This document shows positions 28,833 to 37,084 of a stretch of DNA of 64,000 nucleotides, in pieces (within the stretch, counting starts at the first letter, position 1; the number at the start of each line of letters is the position of its first letter). The notes under the pieces were generated by a model. That model worked only from the letters and a program-made list of their open reading frames with translations. It was not told the origin of the DNA and ran no database searches. Position numbers and translations under genes: made by a program. The DNA is from JBFLYC01 sp040756735 (GTDB lineage Bacteria > Bacillota > DSM-16504 > Desulfitibacterales > Desulfitibacteraceae): contig JBFLYC010000013.1 of the NCBI GenBank assembly GCA_040756735.1, forward strand, positions 1 to 64,000. The letters are read 5' to 3'.

Positions 28833-30632
28833 TTACAATCCTAATTCTTCTAACTTTTTCTTCAATGGCACACCATCTTCATTCCATCCCATCACTGCAT
28901 AGAACTCATCCAGCATTATATTAAAGTCAACAACCTGCCCCTTGCTTGCACCTTCAGGCATTGGTTCTTTTGTAAATCTTTCAGGGAGGCAATCGTCTTT
29001 TCGGCTTAAACCTTCTTTTACATTAATCAGTCTTTCAAGGTTTAAAATCCTTTCGCCCACCCGCATGAGCTCAGCATTGTCAAACTCCAAACCCGTTACC
29101 GCTTTGTATAGTTCTACTTGTTTTTCCAGAGATAACGCAAATCTCATACTTGAACACAGGGCCATGGAATCTACTATTGCCATAAAGGTCTGGGTTTCTT
29201 TGACTATGGGGGCTTTACCTGAATCAGCAAATCTATCACCTGCTATTTCAGGCCCCATGGTGGGTGATACCATATGGTGAGCGCCCTTGGGTGAGGTGGC
29301 ATAAGTTAAGGCCATCCCCTTGCAGCCCCTGGGGTCATAAGTGGCCAAGGGCATCCCTTTAATATGCATAGCCAGTTCAGGAGCGCCAATTTTTTCACTG
29401 GCAATCTTAACACCTTCTGCCAGGAGGTCTCCCAAACCTTCCCTCCTTGCTATTTTTTCCAGAATCTCTACTAATGCTTCTCCATTACCGAATTTTAAGT
29501 CGATACCGCCTGTATCTTCTTTTGTAAGAATACCTTTTTCAAAACATTCCATGGCAAAGGACACAGTTGCTCCTGCTGAGATTGTATCAAAACCATAATG
29601 ATCGCATATCTCTGTGGCTTTTATAATAGCTTCCCAGGATGATACTCCGCAGTTGGCTCCTAATAATCCTACAGTTTCATATTCTGGTCCTTCGATTGAT
29701 ACTTTGCCGAATTTCTTAGAGTTAACTGCTGTATTTTTCCCACAGGCTATGGGGCATGCATAGCAGGAGGCATCACCTACTACCACTTCCTTTTTCATTT
29801 CCGGTCCTATGAGCTTATTGCCTTCCTCAAAGTAACCTGTTGTAAAGTTTCGGGTTGACCAAAAACCAAGCTTGTTTATTCCTTCAACCATCTCAACGGT
29901 TCCAAAGGTTCTGCGTGCTTGGGCTTTGGGATGTTTTTTCAAGATGCCATAGACTTCTAGGGCTAGTTTTTTAAGTTCTTCTGGTTTAGCTGCGGATATA
30001 TCCTGACTTCCCCTTATTGCTATGGCTTTTAGGTTCTTTGATCCCATGACAGCGCCAGGACCACCCCTGCCAAATTCTCTATAACAGTCAGTGGTAATAC
30101 AGGCCATACGGTTTAATTTCTCTCCTGCCGGTCCTATGCAGGCCACTTTAATGGTTTCATCATCTCTAAGTTCTTTTTTAATTAGCTTGTCTGTTTCAGG
30201 TATTAGTTTGCCCCAAAGGCGCCCTGCAGGTTTAATTTCTACTTTATTATCACTAATCCAAAGATAAACCGGGCTGTCGGCTTTGCCTTCGATTATTAAT
30301 CCGTCATAGCCGGAAAATTTCAACTCCGGACCAAAAAATCCGCCACAGAGGGACCATGAATAAGTATTGGACATAGGCGATTTAAACGTAACGGCAACTT
30401 TATTATTACCTGGGGCAAGGGTGGCTGCAGCCGGTCCTGTCATAAAAATCAATTTGTTATCGCTGCTGAAGGGATCTGTCTTGGGGGCTATTTCTTTGTT
30501 AAAGTAATATGCTCCTAACCCCCTAGCTCCCATAAAGCTTTGAATTGCCTCTTCTGGTGTGGCTTCTACTGTAACTTTCTTATCTGTCAGGTTAACTCTT
30601 AGGATTTTACCTGTGATTCCGCCTAAAACCAT
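28833..30632 (-). CDS. Tungsten-type aldehyde:ferredoxin oxidoreductase
   Basis: A full-length (599-residue) member of the AOR family, which oxidises aldehydes to acids, or runs the reverse, with a tungsto-bispterin cofactor and one [4Fe-4S] cluster. The N-terminal domain shows NKVAVTFKSPMSNTY and GYDGLIIEGKA. The cluster cysteines begin with CYACPIACGK (near residue 288), with the distal cysteine in SMALCSSMRF. It overlaps the upstream ferredoxin gene by one base (TAATG), so the two are a two-subunit unit. The aldehyde is not predictable. A second paralogue lies at 50941-52824. Confidence 0.93.
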   Translation of the reverse strand: MVLGGITGKILRVNLTDKKVTVEATPEEAIQSFMGARGLGAYYFNKEIAPKTDPFSSDNKLIFMTGPAAATLAPGNNKVAVTFKSPMSNTYSWSLCGGFFGPELKFSGYDGLIIEGKADSPVYLWISDNKVEIKPAGRLWGKLIPETDKLIKKELRDDETIKVACIGPAGEKLNRMACITTDCYREFGRGGPGAVMGSKNLKAIAIRGSQDISAAKPEELKKLALEVYGILKKHPKAQARRTFGTVEMVEGINKLGFWSTRNFTTGYFEEGNKLIGPEMKKEVVVGDASCYACPIACGKNTAVNSKKFGKVSIEGPEYETVGLLGANCGVSSWEAIIKATEICDHYGFDTISAGATVSFAMECFEKGILTKEDTGGIDLKFGNGEALVEILEKIARREGLGDLLAEGVKIASEKIGAPELAMHIKGMPLATYDPRGCKGMALTYATSPKGAHHMVSPTMGPEIAGDRFADSGKAPIVKETQTFMAIVDSMALCSSMRFALSLEKQVELYKAVTGLEFDNAELMRVGERILNLERLINVKEGLSRKDDCLPERFTKEPMPEGASKGQVVDFNIMLDEFYAVMGWNEDGVPLKKKLEELGL

Positions 30633-31111
30633 TATTTATCCCTCCCTGCAAGCGCTATTTCCTTGGCTGCTTTGCTTTTAAAGGGCAAATCCATTGTGCT
30701 GACATCAATGTATTGCACTGCCCCTTCTGGGCACACCTTCACACAAACGGGCTCTCCCTTGCAGAGGTCGCATATCAGCGCTTTTTTAGTCTCTTTGAGA
30801 ATTGATACAGCCCCGTTAGGACATACTTTTATACACTTTTGGCATCCTATACATTTATCATTGTCAACCAGTAATGCCCCTGTAGCTTCATCTCTTGAAA
30901 TGGCATCTATAGGGCATGACTTTAAACATGGAGCTGGATCACACTGGGTACATGCCAGTGGAACATCCTTTGCTGTCTCATGTACTCTGATTACTCTTAT
31001 TCTTGCTTTTACAGGGTTCACCACTTTGAAATGTTCCATACTGCACCACTGCTCACATATCCTGCACCCCACACACTTATCTGAATTACACACCAATACC
31101 TTTTCCGACAA
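30632..31111 (-). CDS. Multi-cluster ferredoxin, electron partner of the aldehyde oxidoreductase
   Basis: 159 residues with cysteine groups CVGCRICEQWC, CTQCDPAPCLKSC, CIGCQKCIKVC and CDLCKGEPVCVKVC, giving up to four [4Fe-4S] clusters, as in HycB/CooF-type electron-transfer subunits. The overlap with the AOR gene indicates stoichiometric production. AOR operons commonly carry such a subunit to connect to NAD or ferredoxin partners. Confidence 0.92.
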   Translation of the reverse strand: MSEKVLVCNSDKCVGCRICEQWCSMEHFKVVNPVKARIRVIRVHETAKDVPLACTQCDPAPCLKSCPIDAISRDEATGALLVDNDKCIGCQKCIKVCPNGAVSILKETKKALICDLCKGEPVCVKVCPEGAVQYIDVSTMDLPFKSKAAKEIALAGRDK

Positions 31112-31161
31112 AGCTTAGTCACCTCTCCACTTGCTTTTTTCTCTAATATATAATACAAAAT

Positions 31162-31203
31162 CCTAACCTATAAAGGGGATAAAATAATCCCTTATAAGTT
31201 AGG
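31162..31203 (-). terminator. Long inverted repeat, probable terminator of the DUF3870 gene
   Basis: CCTAACCTATAAAGGGGAT and its near complement AATCCCTTATAAGTTAGG form a stem of about 18 bp with a very short loop. On the minus strand ATTTTGTATT follows. It lies about 60 bp after the 31263 stop and 50 bp before the ferredoxin start, so it could also act as an operator. Confidence 0.5.
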
Positions 31204-31262
31204 ACATATTTAACGGATGGAATTAGGGGGATAGCCTGATTCCGAATTTAAATACACTAACC

Positions 31263-31625
31263 CTACACTACATTTTTGTGTTGATTTGTATTGGCTTCCA
31301 TGATTTTCTGAAGGCTTTGCTTATACTTGTTTTGTGCTACCTTTAGAGCGCTGATCAACGCTTTTTGCGGAATTCCCTGGTAGTACAAATCAATATCTGC
31401 AATGATTTCATTAAAGTCATTGATAAAATGCCTGCCAACCAGCAAAGATCTAACAAAATTTCTTCCTAATTCAGTAATTAGAACACAGCTAGCATCAACA
31501 ATTCGCTCCGTCTGCAGGTCAATTATTAATTCCACAGCAAAAGTATCATATAGGCTGCCTAAAGTAGAGTTGCTGGGACATTTTGAGTTGCCGCATACAT
31601 ATAGATGCTTATTCTTGATTGTCAA
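31263..31625 (-). CDS. DUF3870 domain protein
   Basis: A 120-residue protein covering one DUF3870 domain: VELIIDLQTERIVDASCVLITELGRNFVRSLLVGRHF, in two conserved blocks, then YYQGIPQKALISALKVAQNKY. The function of the family is unknown. It occurs as small single-domain proteins beside catabolic genes of anaerobes. Here it stands alone, with a probable terminator after it. The following 225 bp (31626-31850) show no gene or clear signal. Confidence 0.8.
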   Translation of the reverse strand: MTIKNKHLYVCGNSKCPSNSTLGSLYDTFAVELIIDLQTERIVDASCVLITELGRNFVRSLLVGRHFINDFNEIIADIDLYYQGIPQKALISALKVAQNKYKQSLQKIMEANTNQHKNVV

Positions 31626-31850
31626 TGTGAATCACCAGCCTAAAATAGATACCGACATGTATACAAGCCTTCACCTTATTTTAACTTATTATTTTTTTAA
31701 CTGTCAACCACTAGAAAAGGTTTGGTTGAAAAAATAGTCATAACTTTGCCACACCTACACAGGACTCCCCAGTTTTGCATTAAGAGCTTTTTATATCTGA
31801 TAGATACTGTCAAAATGTATAAATAAATCAATGTACTCCAAGGAGTCAAG

Positions 31851-32978
31851 CTAATCTGGGTTAAGCAAAGGGCCAAGGGTTTCAAAGTTCAATCTCCAAC
31901 TATTACGGAAGCTGTCTCTGGTAAAAACCACATCCATTGTTTTTCGATAAAAGTCAGCAGAGTTTGCTCTATATATGGTTATATCCGCACTGACTTTATA
32001 TTCATCATCATTAACAGCCATCTCATCCAAACTATTAACTTGTATAAAGCGGATTTGTTCAACAAGCATTTTCCATAATTCTTCATCAGGTGGATTTGCT
32101 GATGTATATCTTATGGGCAAAAAATCCTCACTAACCACAGCGGCCACCATATACCCTGTTAAGTCTTCAGGGGATGCTTCATCAAGGAATTCCGGCAGTT
32201 TCCCGGCTGCTTTATGAATCATCAGCTGATGACCTGGGTCAACCCGCCAGGACTTGTGAACTTTACTATCCTCAAGATGCAGACAAAAGTGCCCTCTAAA
32301 TTCATTGTCATAAATCCGTCCTGCTCCATGGGGCATACCATTAATGGAAGCTGCATACCGTTCATTTCCTAAATATACTACTACACCCCTGCGTTTCCAG
32401 CTCCAATTACCATAGATACGCTTTAATACCTCTGTATCATGTTCACTAGCAGGTTCAACATCTGCATGGGTTAGCCCCCCATAGCGCTTTATGGTAAAGG
32501 TTTCACCGGTTATTATGTCACGCACCTTAACTGAAGCCCCTTTAGGAAATTTCTCAGTGAAATCCCACCAATTAATTGTTTTTCCGAAAAAAGCGCTTTC
32601 CAAATCGTATATGGTTTTAGTCAAAAAAGAAACCACATATGGCGAATACTTGTAATTTGTACTCTGTGGATTATACAAGTTCAAATTTTTGTCAAGATAC
32701 AGTATCTTTTCGCCTTTCTTATATTTTAATACCATTTCATAGTACTTATCTTCTTCCCGCAATAAACCAGGACGATCCTCGCCCTGCTCATATTTTTCAA
32801 TGAAATCCTTTAAGGCCTTTTTATCGGTTATGGCTATCTTGGCTTTATATTCAGGCCAGTAAAAGGATATTTCCACCTGCTGCAGAGGATTGCTTATAAA
32901 CAAAAAGTAACCTGCCGATAAAAGGATAATATGGCCTAAAATTAATCCCAAAATGGCAATTTTAAATTTTTTGATCAT
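31851..32978 (-). CDS. Membrane-anchored protein of unknown function, possibly L,D-transpeptidase-like
   Basis: 375 residues. One N-terminal membrane segment (about 7-30, FKIAILGLILGHIILLSAGYF) anchors an extracellular body. Residues 30-130 form a lysine-rich beta domain. A second domain (about 150-260) contains VKVRDIITGETFTIKRYGG, GMPHGAGRIYDNEFRGHFCLHL and KVHKSWRVDPGHQ. The GHFCLH stretch recalls the His-Gly-Cys active site of YkuD-type L,D-transpeptidases, but it is not the canonical motif and I do not claim the activity. It lies between a DUF3870 gene and a small zinc-ribbon gene and seems to be transcribed alone. Confidence 0.6.
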   Translation of the reverse strand: MIKKFKIAILGLILGHIILLSAGYFLFISNPLQQVEISFYWPEYKAKIAITDKKALKDFIEKYEQGEDRPGLLREEDKYYEMVLKYKKGEKILYLDKNLNLYNPQSTNYKYSPYVVSFLTKTIYDLESAFFGKTINWWDFTEKFPKGASVKVRDIITGETFTIKRYGGLTHADVEPASEHDTEVLKRIYGNWSWKRRGVVVYLGNERYAASINGMPHGAGRIYDNEFRGHFCLHLEDSKVHKSWRVDPGHQLMIHKAAGKLPEFLDEASPEDLTGYMVAAVVSEDFLPIRYTSANPPDEELWKMLVEQIRFIQVNSLDEMAVNDDEYKVSADITIYRANSADFYRKTMDVVFTRDSFRNSWRLNFETLGPLLNPD

Positions 32979-33051
32979 AAAGACTCCCCCTTATGACTAG
33001 ATTTATGCTGCATCTGGAGAGTTAGTCCAAAAAATTTATTTGATTTAAAAA

Positions 33052-33087
33052 GAAAAAAACAGGCTTTTTGAAGTACACCTGTTTTTA
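33052..33087 (-). terminator. Rho-independent terminator (possibly bidirectional)
   Basis: AAAAACAGG (33055-33063) pairs with CCTGTTTTT (33078-33086), and the T-run continues on the minus strand. It sits about 50 bp after the zinc-ribbon gene. Confidence 0.65.
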
Positions 33088-33134
33088 TCATCCTTTTATT
33101 GTCGTCCTTATTTATTGTCCTTATCAAATGCATG

Positions 33135-33338
33135 CTATTTTACAAAAAACCAGAAAACATAACCGCACTTGTCACAGATATAATTATCCGCTGCCCTGTT
33201 TGCCCAATCAAAACCAAAAAAGGTAGCGCCCGCAGTATTCATAAGGGTCTGCCTGGTCCAGAATTCGTCATGTTCGCAAATGGGGCAAATCAGTTTTTTA
33301 CCTGCTACTACATATTGTTGAGCCTTATTTTTACTCAT
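33135..33338 (-). CDS. Small zinc-ribbon protein of unknown function
   Basis: 67 residues with CPIC (residues 18-21) and CDKC (55-58), a classical four-cysteine zinc ribbon, and between them WTRQTLMNTAGATFFGFDWANRAADN. The C-terminus is hydrophobic (YVFWFFVK). The ribosome site is weak. Such proteins are widespread in Clostridia without an assigned role. Confidence 0.65.
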   Translation of the reverse strand: MSKNKAQQYVVAGKKLICPICEHDEFWTRQTLMNTAGATFFGFDWANRAADNYICDKCGYVFWFFVK

Positions 33339-33520
33339 AAAACCCTGGTTGCTAAAAACTATACAAATCTAAACATAATGATTGTTAGCCCCAGGATTTA
33401 CACCTCCTTTTTAAAAATTCACCTTCTGTCTCACGAAAGAATATATGTTTATCTATCAATACCAAACATATATACGCATGAGAAGGAATTACTCAACTAT
33501 ATTATAGCAGTTTAAAAAAG

Positions 33521-34471
33521 CTATTGTAACCTATTTAGTTGTTGAGTGACTTTTTTCAACACCTGGGCTGATTGCTGCAGCTGCTGTATCTCATCCTGGC
33601 TTAATTCCGGCTCCAGAATTTTTTCTATACCCCTTTGTCCAACCACTGCTGGAAGACTTAAACAAACGTCCTTAATCCCATACTGGCCGTCTATTAGACT
33701 TGAAATAGTCAAAACTGAACGCTCATTTCTTAAAATAGCTTCAACGATTCTTTTAGCAGCCATGCCAATTGCATAATAGGTTGCTCCCTTTCGTGATATG
33801 ATTTCGTACGCGGCCTTGCGCACCTTGAAATCAATTGCATCCTGCCATGAAAAGTCACAATTGTCTTCGCATTTGCAGAAATCCAATAATTTCATGCCAC
33901 CAATACTGGCTGAGGTCCATGTAAGCACTTCAGAATCACCATGTTCACCCAGTACATAAGCGTGAACACTGCGTGGATCGACCTGGCAGCGCTCGCCTAT
34001 TAAATAGCGAAAACGTGAGGAATCTAAAACAGTTCCGGACCCGATAACTTTATTGTTGGCAAAAGCTCCTGACTTATATGTAACATAGGTTAACACATCA
34101 ACCGGGTTGGAAACCAATAAAATAATGCTGTCAGCGCAGTATTCTGCCAAGGGGTTCAAAATGCTTAACAATACCTCCACATTTTTATTGATAAGATCCA
34201 GCCTGGTTTCACCAGGTTTCTGGTTTGCTCCTGCTGCAATAATAACCACTTGAGAGCCTGCCATTTCCCTGTAATCACCTGCCGTAATCTTGACCGGCTT
34301 AATAAAAGAAGCGCTGTGGCTTAAATCCATAGCCTCCCCTTCTGCTTTTTGCATGTGAAGATCATTTAAAACTATTTGGGATGCCAGCCCGCTGATCATT
34401 AAAGCATAGGCTATGGACGAACCCACCATGCCGGTGCCTACGATACCTATTTTTGACTTTTCTGTATACAA
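33521..34471 (-). CDS. ldh: L-lactate dehydrogenase
   Basis: A 316-residue NAD-dependent lactate dehydrogenase. The Rossmann motif is GIVGTGMVG (residues 9-17). The substrate loop reads AAGANQKPGETRLDL, with Q at the position that separates lactate from malate enzymes and the catalytic arginine behind it. GEHGDSE holds the catalytic histidine. It reduces pyruvate to lactate for NADH re-oxidation. The start is TTG at 34471, behind GGGTGGTG. A small frame overlaps its 5' end. Confidence 0.95.
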   Translation of the reverse strand: MYTEKSKIGIVGTGMVGSSIAYALMISGLASQIVLNDLHMQKAEGEAMDLSHSASFIKPVKITAGDYREMAGSQVVIIAAGANQKPGETRLDLINKNVEVLLSILNPLAEYCADSIILLVSNPVDVLTYVTYKSGAFANNKVIGSGTVLDSSRFRYLIGERCQVDPRSVHAYVLGEHGDSEVLTWTSASIGGMKLLDFCKCEDNCDFSWQDAIDFKVRKAAYEIISRKGATYYAIGMAAKRIVEAILRNERSVLTISSLIDGQYGIKDVCLSLPAVVGQRGIEKILEPELSQDEIQQLQQSAQVLKKVTQQLNRLQ

Positions 34472-34547
34472 ATCTTACACCACCCATGTAAAAATAAAAT
34501 ATAACCCCAATAATTATAATGCCCAAAAAAAGAAGTAAACTTTTCAA
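34362..34547 (-). CDS. Possible small membrane protein overlapping the ldh start
   Basis: A 61-codon frame starts with TTG seven bases after a strong AAGGAG. It would encode one hydrophobic helix (SLLLFLGIIIIGVIFYFYMGG) and a basic tail, and runs about 110 bp into ldh in another frame. The ribosome site and helix favour a real peptide, perhaps coupled to ldh translation; the overlap argues against it. Confidence 0.3.
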   Translation of the reverse strand: MKSLLLFLGIIIIGVIFYFYMGGVRFVYRKVKNRYRRHRHGGFVHSLCFNDQRAGIPNSFK

Positions 34548-34737
34548 TAATCATCTCCTTGCGCTTTATTCTAGGGGAGATAATAACACGGTACATTAGC
34601 CATTCGGCTGTTTCCTTAGGTTGATTTTGGCTATGTACAAAATAATATAATTTATCGTACATAATTATTAAATATATTGTACTAAATATTGCATTAAACC
34701 GTCTGCTATGCTATGTTATTATTGGAGGTGAGGTTAT

Positions 34738-35508
34738 ATGAAATCTATTAATTATAAGGAAGGTGTAGTGATAACTGCAACCGAACTTAAACAAAATTTA
34801 GGAAAATATTTGGATCACGTAGAACAGCTAAATGATGTGGTGATAACAAAAAATGGCAATAAAATTGCCAGGTTAACTCCCTATGTAACAGATATCGAAC
34901 AGTATTTTACAGTGAGAGAAAATGCCTTGGACTACCAATATGGCGGGAAAAAGGTTTCTTATGAAGAGTTTATGGAGATTTATGAAAAAAGTACTCTGAG
35001 GATGGAACTGATTAATGGCGAAATTTATTTATTGTCTTCTCCAAGCATTGGGCATCAGGAGATACTTGGAAGACTGCACCTGATATTTAACGAATATTTC
35101 AAAGGTAAAAAATGCAGAGTTTTTTTAGCTCCTTTTGATGTCCATTTTAAGAAAAAGGACTTAAAAGAACCGGATGTTATGCAGCCTGATGTATTGGTCG
35201 CATGTGATTTAGAGAATAATGTCACAGAAAAAGGAAAATATATGGGCACTCCCACTTTGGTAGTTGAAATTCTGTCGGACAGCACACGAACCAAGGATAT
35301 GATTGACAAATTAAATACTTACAGATTGTCAGGGGTGAAAGAATACTGGATCATTGATCAAAAACAAGAAAATATTTTGGTGTATGGTTTTGATAATTAT
35401 GAAATTGATAAGTATAAGACTTTTGAAAAAGGAGATATTGCCAAATCACTTGTATTCAACGGCTTATCAACAGATATTGAAAGTTTGTTCAATGAATTGA
35501 TTGGATAA
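34738..35508 (+). CDS. Phd/YefM antitoxin domain fused to a Uma2 (DUF820) endonuclease
   Basis: 256 residues. The first 50 (ITATELKQNLGKYLDHVEQ, VVITKNGNKIARLTPY) form a Phd/YefM antitoxin DNA-binding fold. The rest (about 65-250) is a Uma2 domain with the PD-(D/E)XK-type residues in RMELINGEIYLLSSPS, QPDVLVAC and PTLVVEILSDSTRTKD. Phd proteins repress their own promoter and block a toxin; here the partner on the same chain is a putative nuclease. GGAGGTGAGG precedes the ATG. It lies alone on the plus strand between divergent neighbours. Confidence 0.88.
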   Translation: MKSINYKEGVVITATELKQNLGKYLDHVEQLNDVVITKNGNKIARLTPYVTDIEQYFTVRENALDYQYGGKKVSYEEFMEIYEKSTLRMELINGEIYLLSSPSIGHQEILGRLHLIFNEYFKGKKCRVFLAPFDVHFKKKDLKEPDVMQPDVLVACDLENNVTEKGKYMGTPTLVVEILSDSTRTKDMIDKLNTYRLSGVKEYWIIDQKQENILVYGFDNYEIDKYKTFEKGDIAKSLVFNGLSTDIESLFNELIG

Positions 35509-35811
35509 ATCGTCTCTCTTACTCCATGCTTTGTATCTCTAATGCCGGAATTTCTGTTATTGCTTCCGGTCCCAATAAGCATTAATATCTTCACCATTAT
35601 TTCAACAATTGAAATTCACTGCTTGGAAAAACTTGAGGAACTATGTTCTATATAGTTTCACAGCTTAAAAACCAGCTGTCTGGTGTGCCAACAACAGGTA
35701 AAAATTTTGTTTTATAGACTCTAAAGAACCTGTAACTGTAAATAATAAAAAATTTTTGCCAGTTTCTGCTCAAGTCGTCCTCTAACTCCCCTAGAGGCTT
35801 TATTATATTTG
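35509..35811. other. Intergenic stretch without a recognised gene
   Basis: This gap follows the Uma2 fusion. The one structure I see is an inverted repeat, CCGGAA with TTCCGG about 13 bases apart near 35541-35570, without a T-run. No open frame here looks coding. Confidence 0.5.
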
Positions 35812-35839
35812 TTGAAAAAAGCAATTGTGCGAATATAAT
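35812..35839 (+). promoter_or_regulatory. Promoter of the NEW3/ABC operon
   Basis: TTGAAA (35812-35817) and a perfect TATAAT (35834-35839) are separated by 16 bp. The CIRCE element follows by five bases, the usual arrangement for HrcA control. Confidence 0.75.
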
Positions 35840-35844
35840 AGTAA

Positions 35845-35871
35845 TTAGCACTCACCTGTATAAAGTGCTAA
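35845..35871 (+). promoter_or_regulatory. CIRCE operator (HrcA-binding site)
   Basis: TTAGCACTC, nine bases, AAGTGCTAA. The consensus is TTAGCACTC-N9-GAGTGCTAA, so 17 of 18 arm positions match. It covers the expected transcription start, where HrcA blocks initiation until heat shock. CIRCE normally controls groESL and dnaK, so this is an unusual target. Confidence 0.88.
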
Positions 35872-35899
35872 CAATTCAATCCTAAGGAGGGAACTATTT

Positions 35900-37084
35900 A
35901 TGAAAAAATCCAACTTGAATATTTATAGGTATTTGTTCTTTTTCCTATTTTGTTTTCTGGTTGTGATAATGTTATTTCCTGTACAATCCACGGCTCAGCA
36001 AACTGGTATTGAATTGATGACACAATTCCCAAGCATCGCTGGAACAGCAGGGGAGGATATTACCTTCTCAATAAAGATTAAGAATTATGGCAGTAGAAGT
36101 GAGTTAATAAACCTGGAAGTTAGCTCAAAACCCCAAGAATGGGTAACAACTTTAAGAGGTCGCGGCAGGAATATTCAGCAGGTAATGGTAGAAGGCGGGG
36201 GCAGTGAGAATGTTGACTTGATTGTCAAGATACCTGATAATGTTGAAATTGGTGACTATCCTTTAACTATAGCTGCTGTAAGTGAAAGGGGCAGCAAATC
36301 CACATTAGCTTTAAATATCAGCATTTCACATGAGAGGTTGGGAGATGATAGGCTTTCTGCCAGGTATATTGAATTAAAAGGACCAAATGATGCAACCTTT
36401 GATTTCAGATTAGATTTAAAAAATAACAGCAGTACAGAGCAGCTTTACAGTCTTGGAGTACAGCTTGGACCTGGTTGGCAGGCAACATTTACCCCAGCCA
36501 ATGAAAGACAACAGGTTGCCAGTATTAGTGTTAAACCTGGCGAATCAAGGGGAATAGATGTGAAAATTACTCCTCCAGTAACTGTCAAGGAAGGGGAGTA
36601 CACTATTCTTGTTGAGGCGATTAGCCCAACAAGCAGGGTAACAGAAGAATTAAAGATAATCATAAGCGGAACCTATGACTTGGAATTTACAACCAGTACA
36701 GGCAGACTAAATGCAGATGTAATAGCAGGCCGAGAAACAAAGGTAAACTTAGAAGCAAAAAACAACGGCAGCGCCCCTCTGAATAACATAAATTTTAGTT
36801 CAAAACAACCTAACAACTGGGCAGTAACCTTTGAGCCTGACACAATTGAAGTGCTGCAGCCAGGCGAAAGCCGCCAGATCACTGCAACCATAAGCGCTGA
36901 TGCAAAAGCCATTGCCGGAGACTATGTTGTTTCATTAACTGCATCAACTAAAGAGGTAAGAAGCTCAGCAGATTTAAGGGTTACTGTTAAAACTTCGACT
37001 TTATGGGGATTGGTAGGTGTAATCATTGTAGTTGGAGTAATTGCAGGCCTATACCATGTGTTCCGCAAATACGGGAGGCGATAA
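35900..37084 (+). CDS. Exported NEW3-domain protein with C-terminal membrane anchor
   Basis: 394 residues. A signal-like segment (about 11-33, FFFLFCFLVVIMLFPVQSTA) is followed by three beta-sandwich repeats of the NEW3/COG1470 type, each with a G(E/D)-(Y/I)P-L or GDY-V-SLTA pattern, as in VEIGDYPLTIAAVSE and AIAGDYVVSLTAS. A C-terminal helix (LWGLVGVIIVVGVIAGLYHVF) precedes a basic tail. Such proteins commonly precede CcmA-type ABC exporters; their role is undefined. GGAGG lies upstream of the ATG. Its stop overlaps the next start (TAATG). The CIRCE element puts the whole operon under probable heat-shock control. Confidence 0.85.
   Translation: MKKSNLNIYRYLFFFLFCFLVVIMLFPVQSTAQQTGIELMTQFPSIAGTAGEDITFSIKIKNYGSRSELINLEVSSKPQEWVTTLRGRGRNIQQVMVEGGGSENVDLIVKIPDNVEIGDYPLTIAAVSERGSKSTLALNISISHERLGDDRLSARYIELKGPNDATFDFRLDLKNNSSTEQLYSLGVQLGPGWQATFTPANERQQVASISVKPGESRGIDVKITPPVTVKEGEYTILVEAISPTSRVTEELKIIISGTYDLEFTTSTGRLNADVIAGRETKVNLEAKNNGSAPLNNINFSSKQPNNWAVTFEPDTIEVLQPGESRQITATISADAKAIAGDYVVSLTASTKEVRSSADLRVTVKTSTLWGLVGVIIVVGVIAGLYHVFRKYGRR

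Noticed and set aside
31697..31885. 62-codon frame between the DUF3870 gene and the membrane-anchored protein
   Set aside because: No ribosome site, overlaps the end of the upstream gene, no recognisable features.
33430..33480. Inverted repeat ATATGTTT...AAACATAT between the zinc-ribbon gene and ldh
   Set aside because: AT-rich eight-base arms with a 16-base loop and no T-run; too weak to call a terminator or operator.
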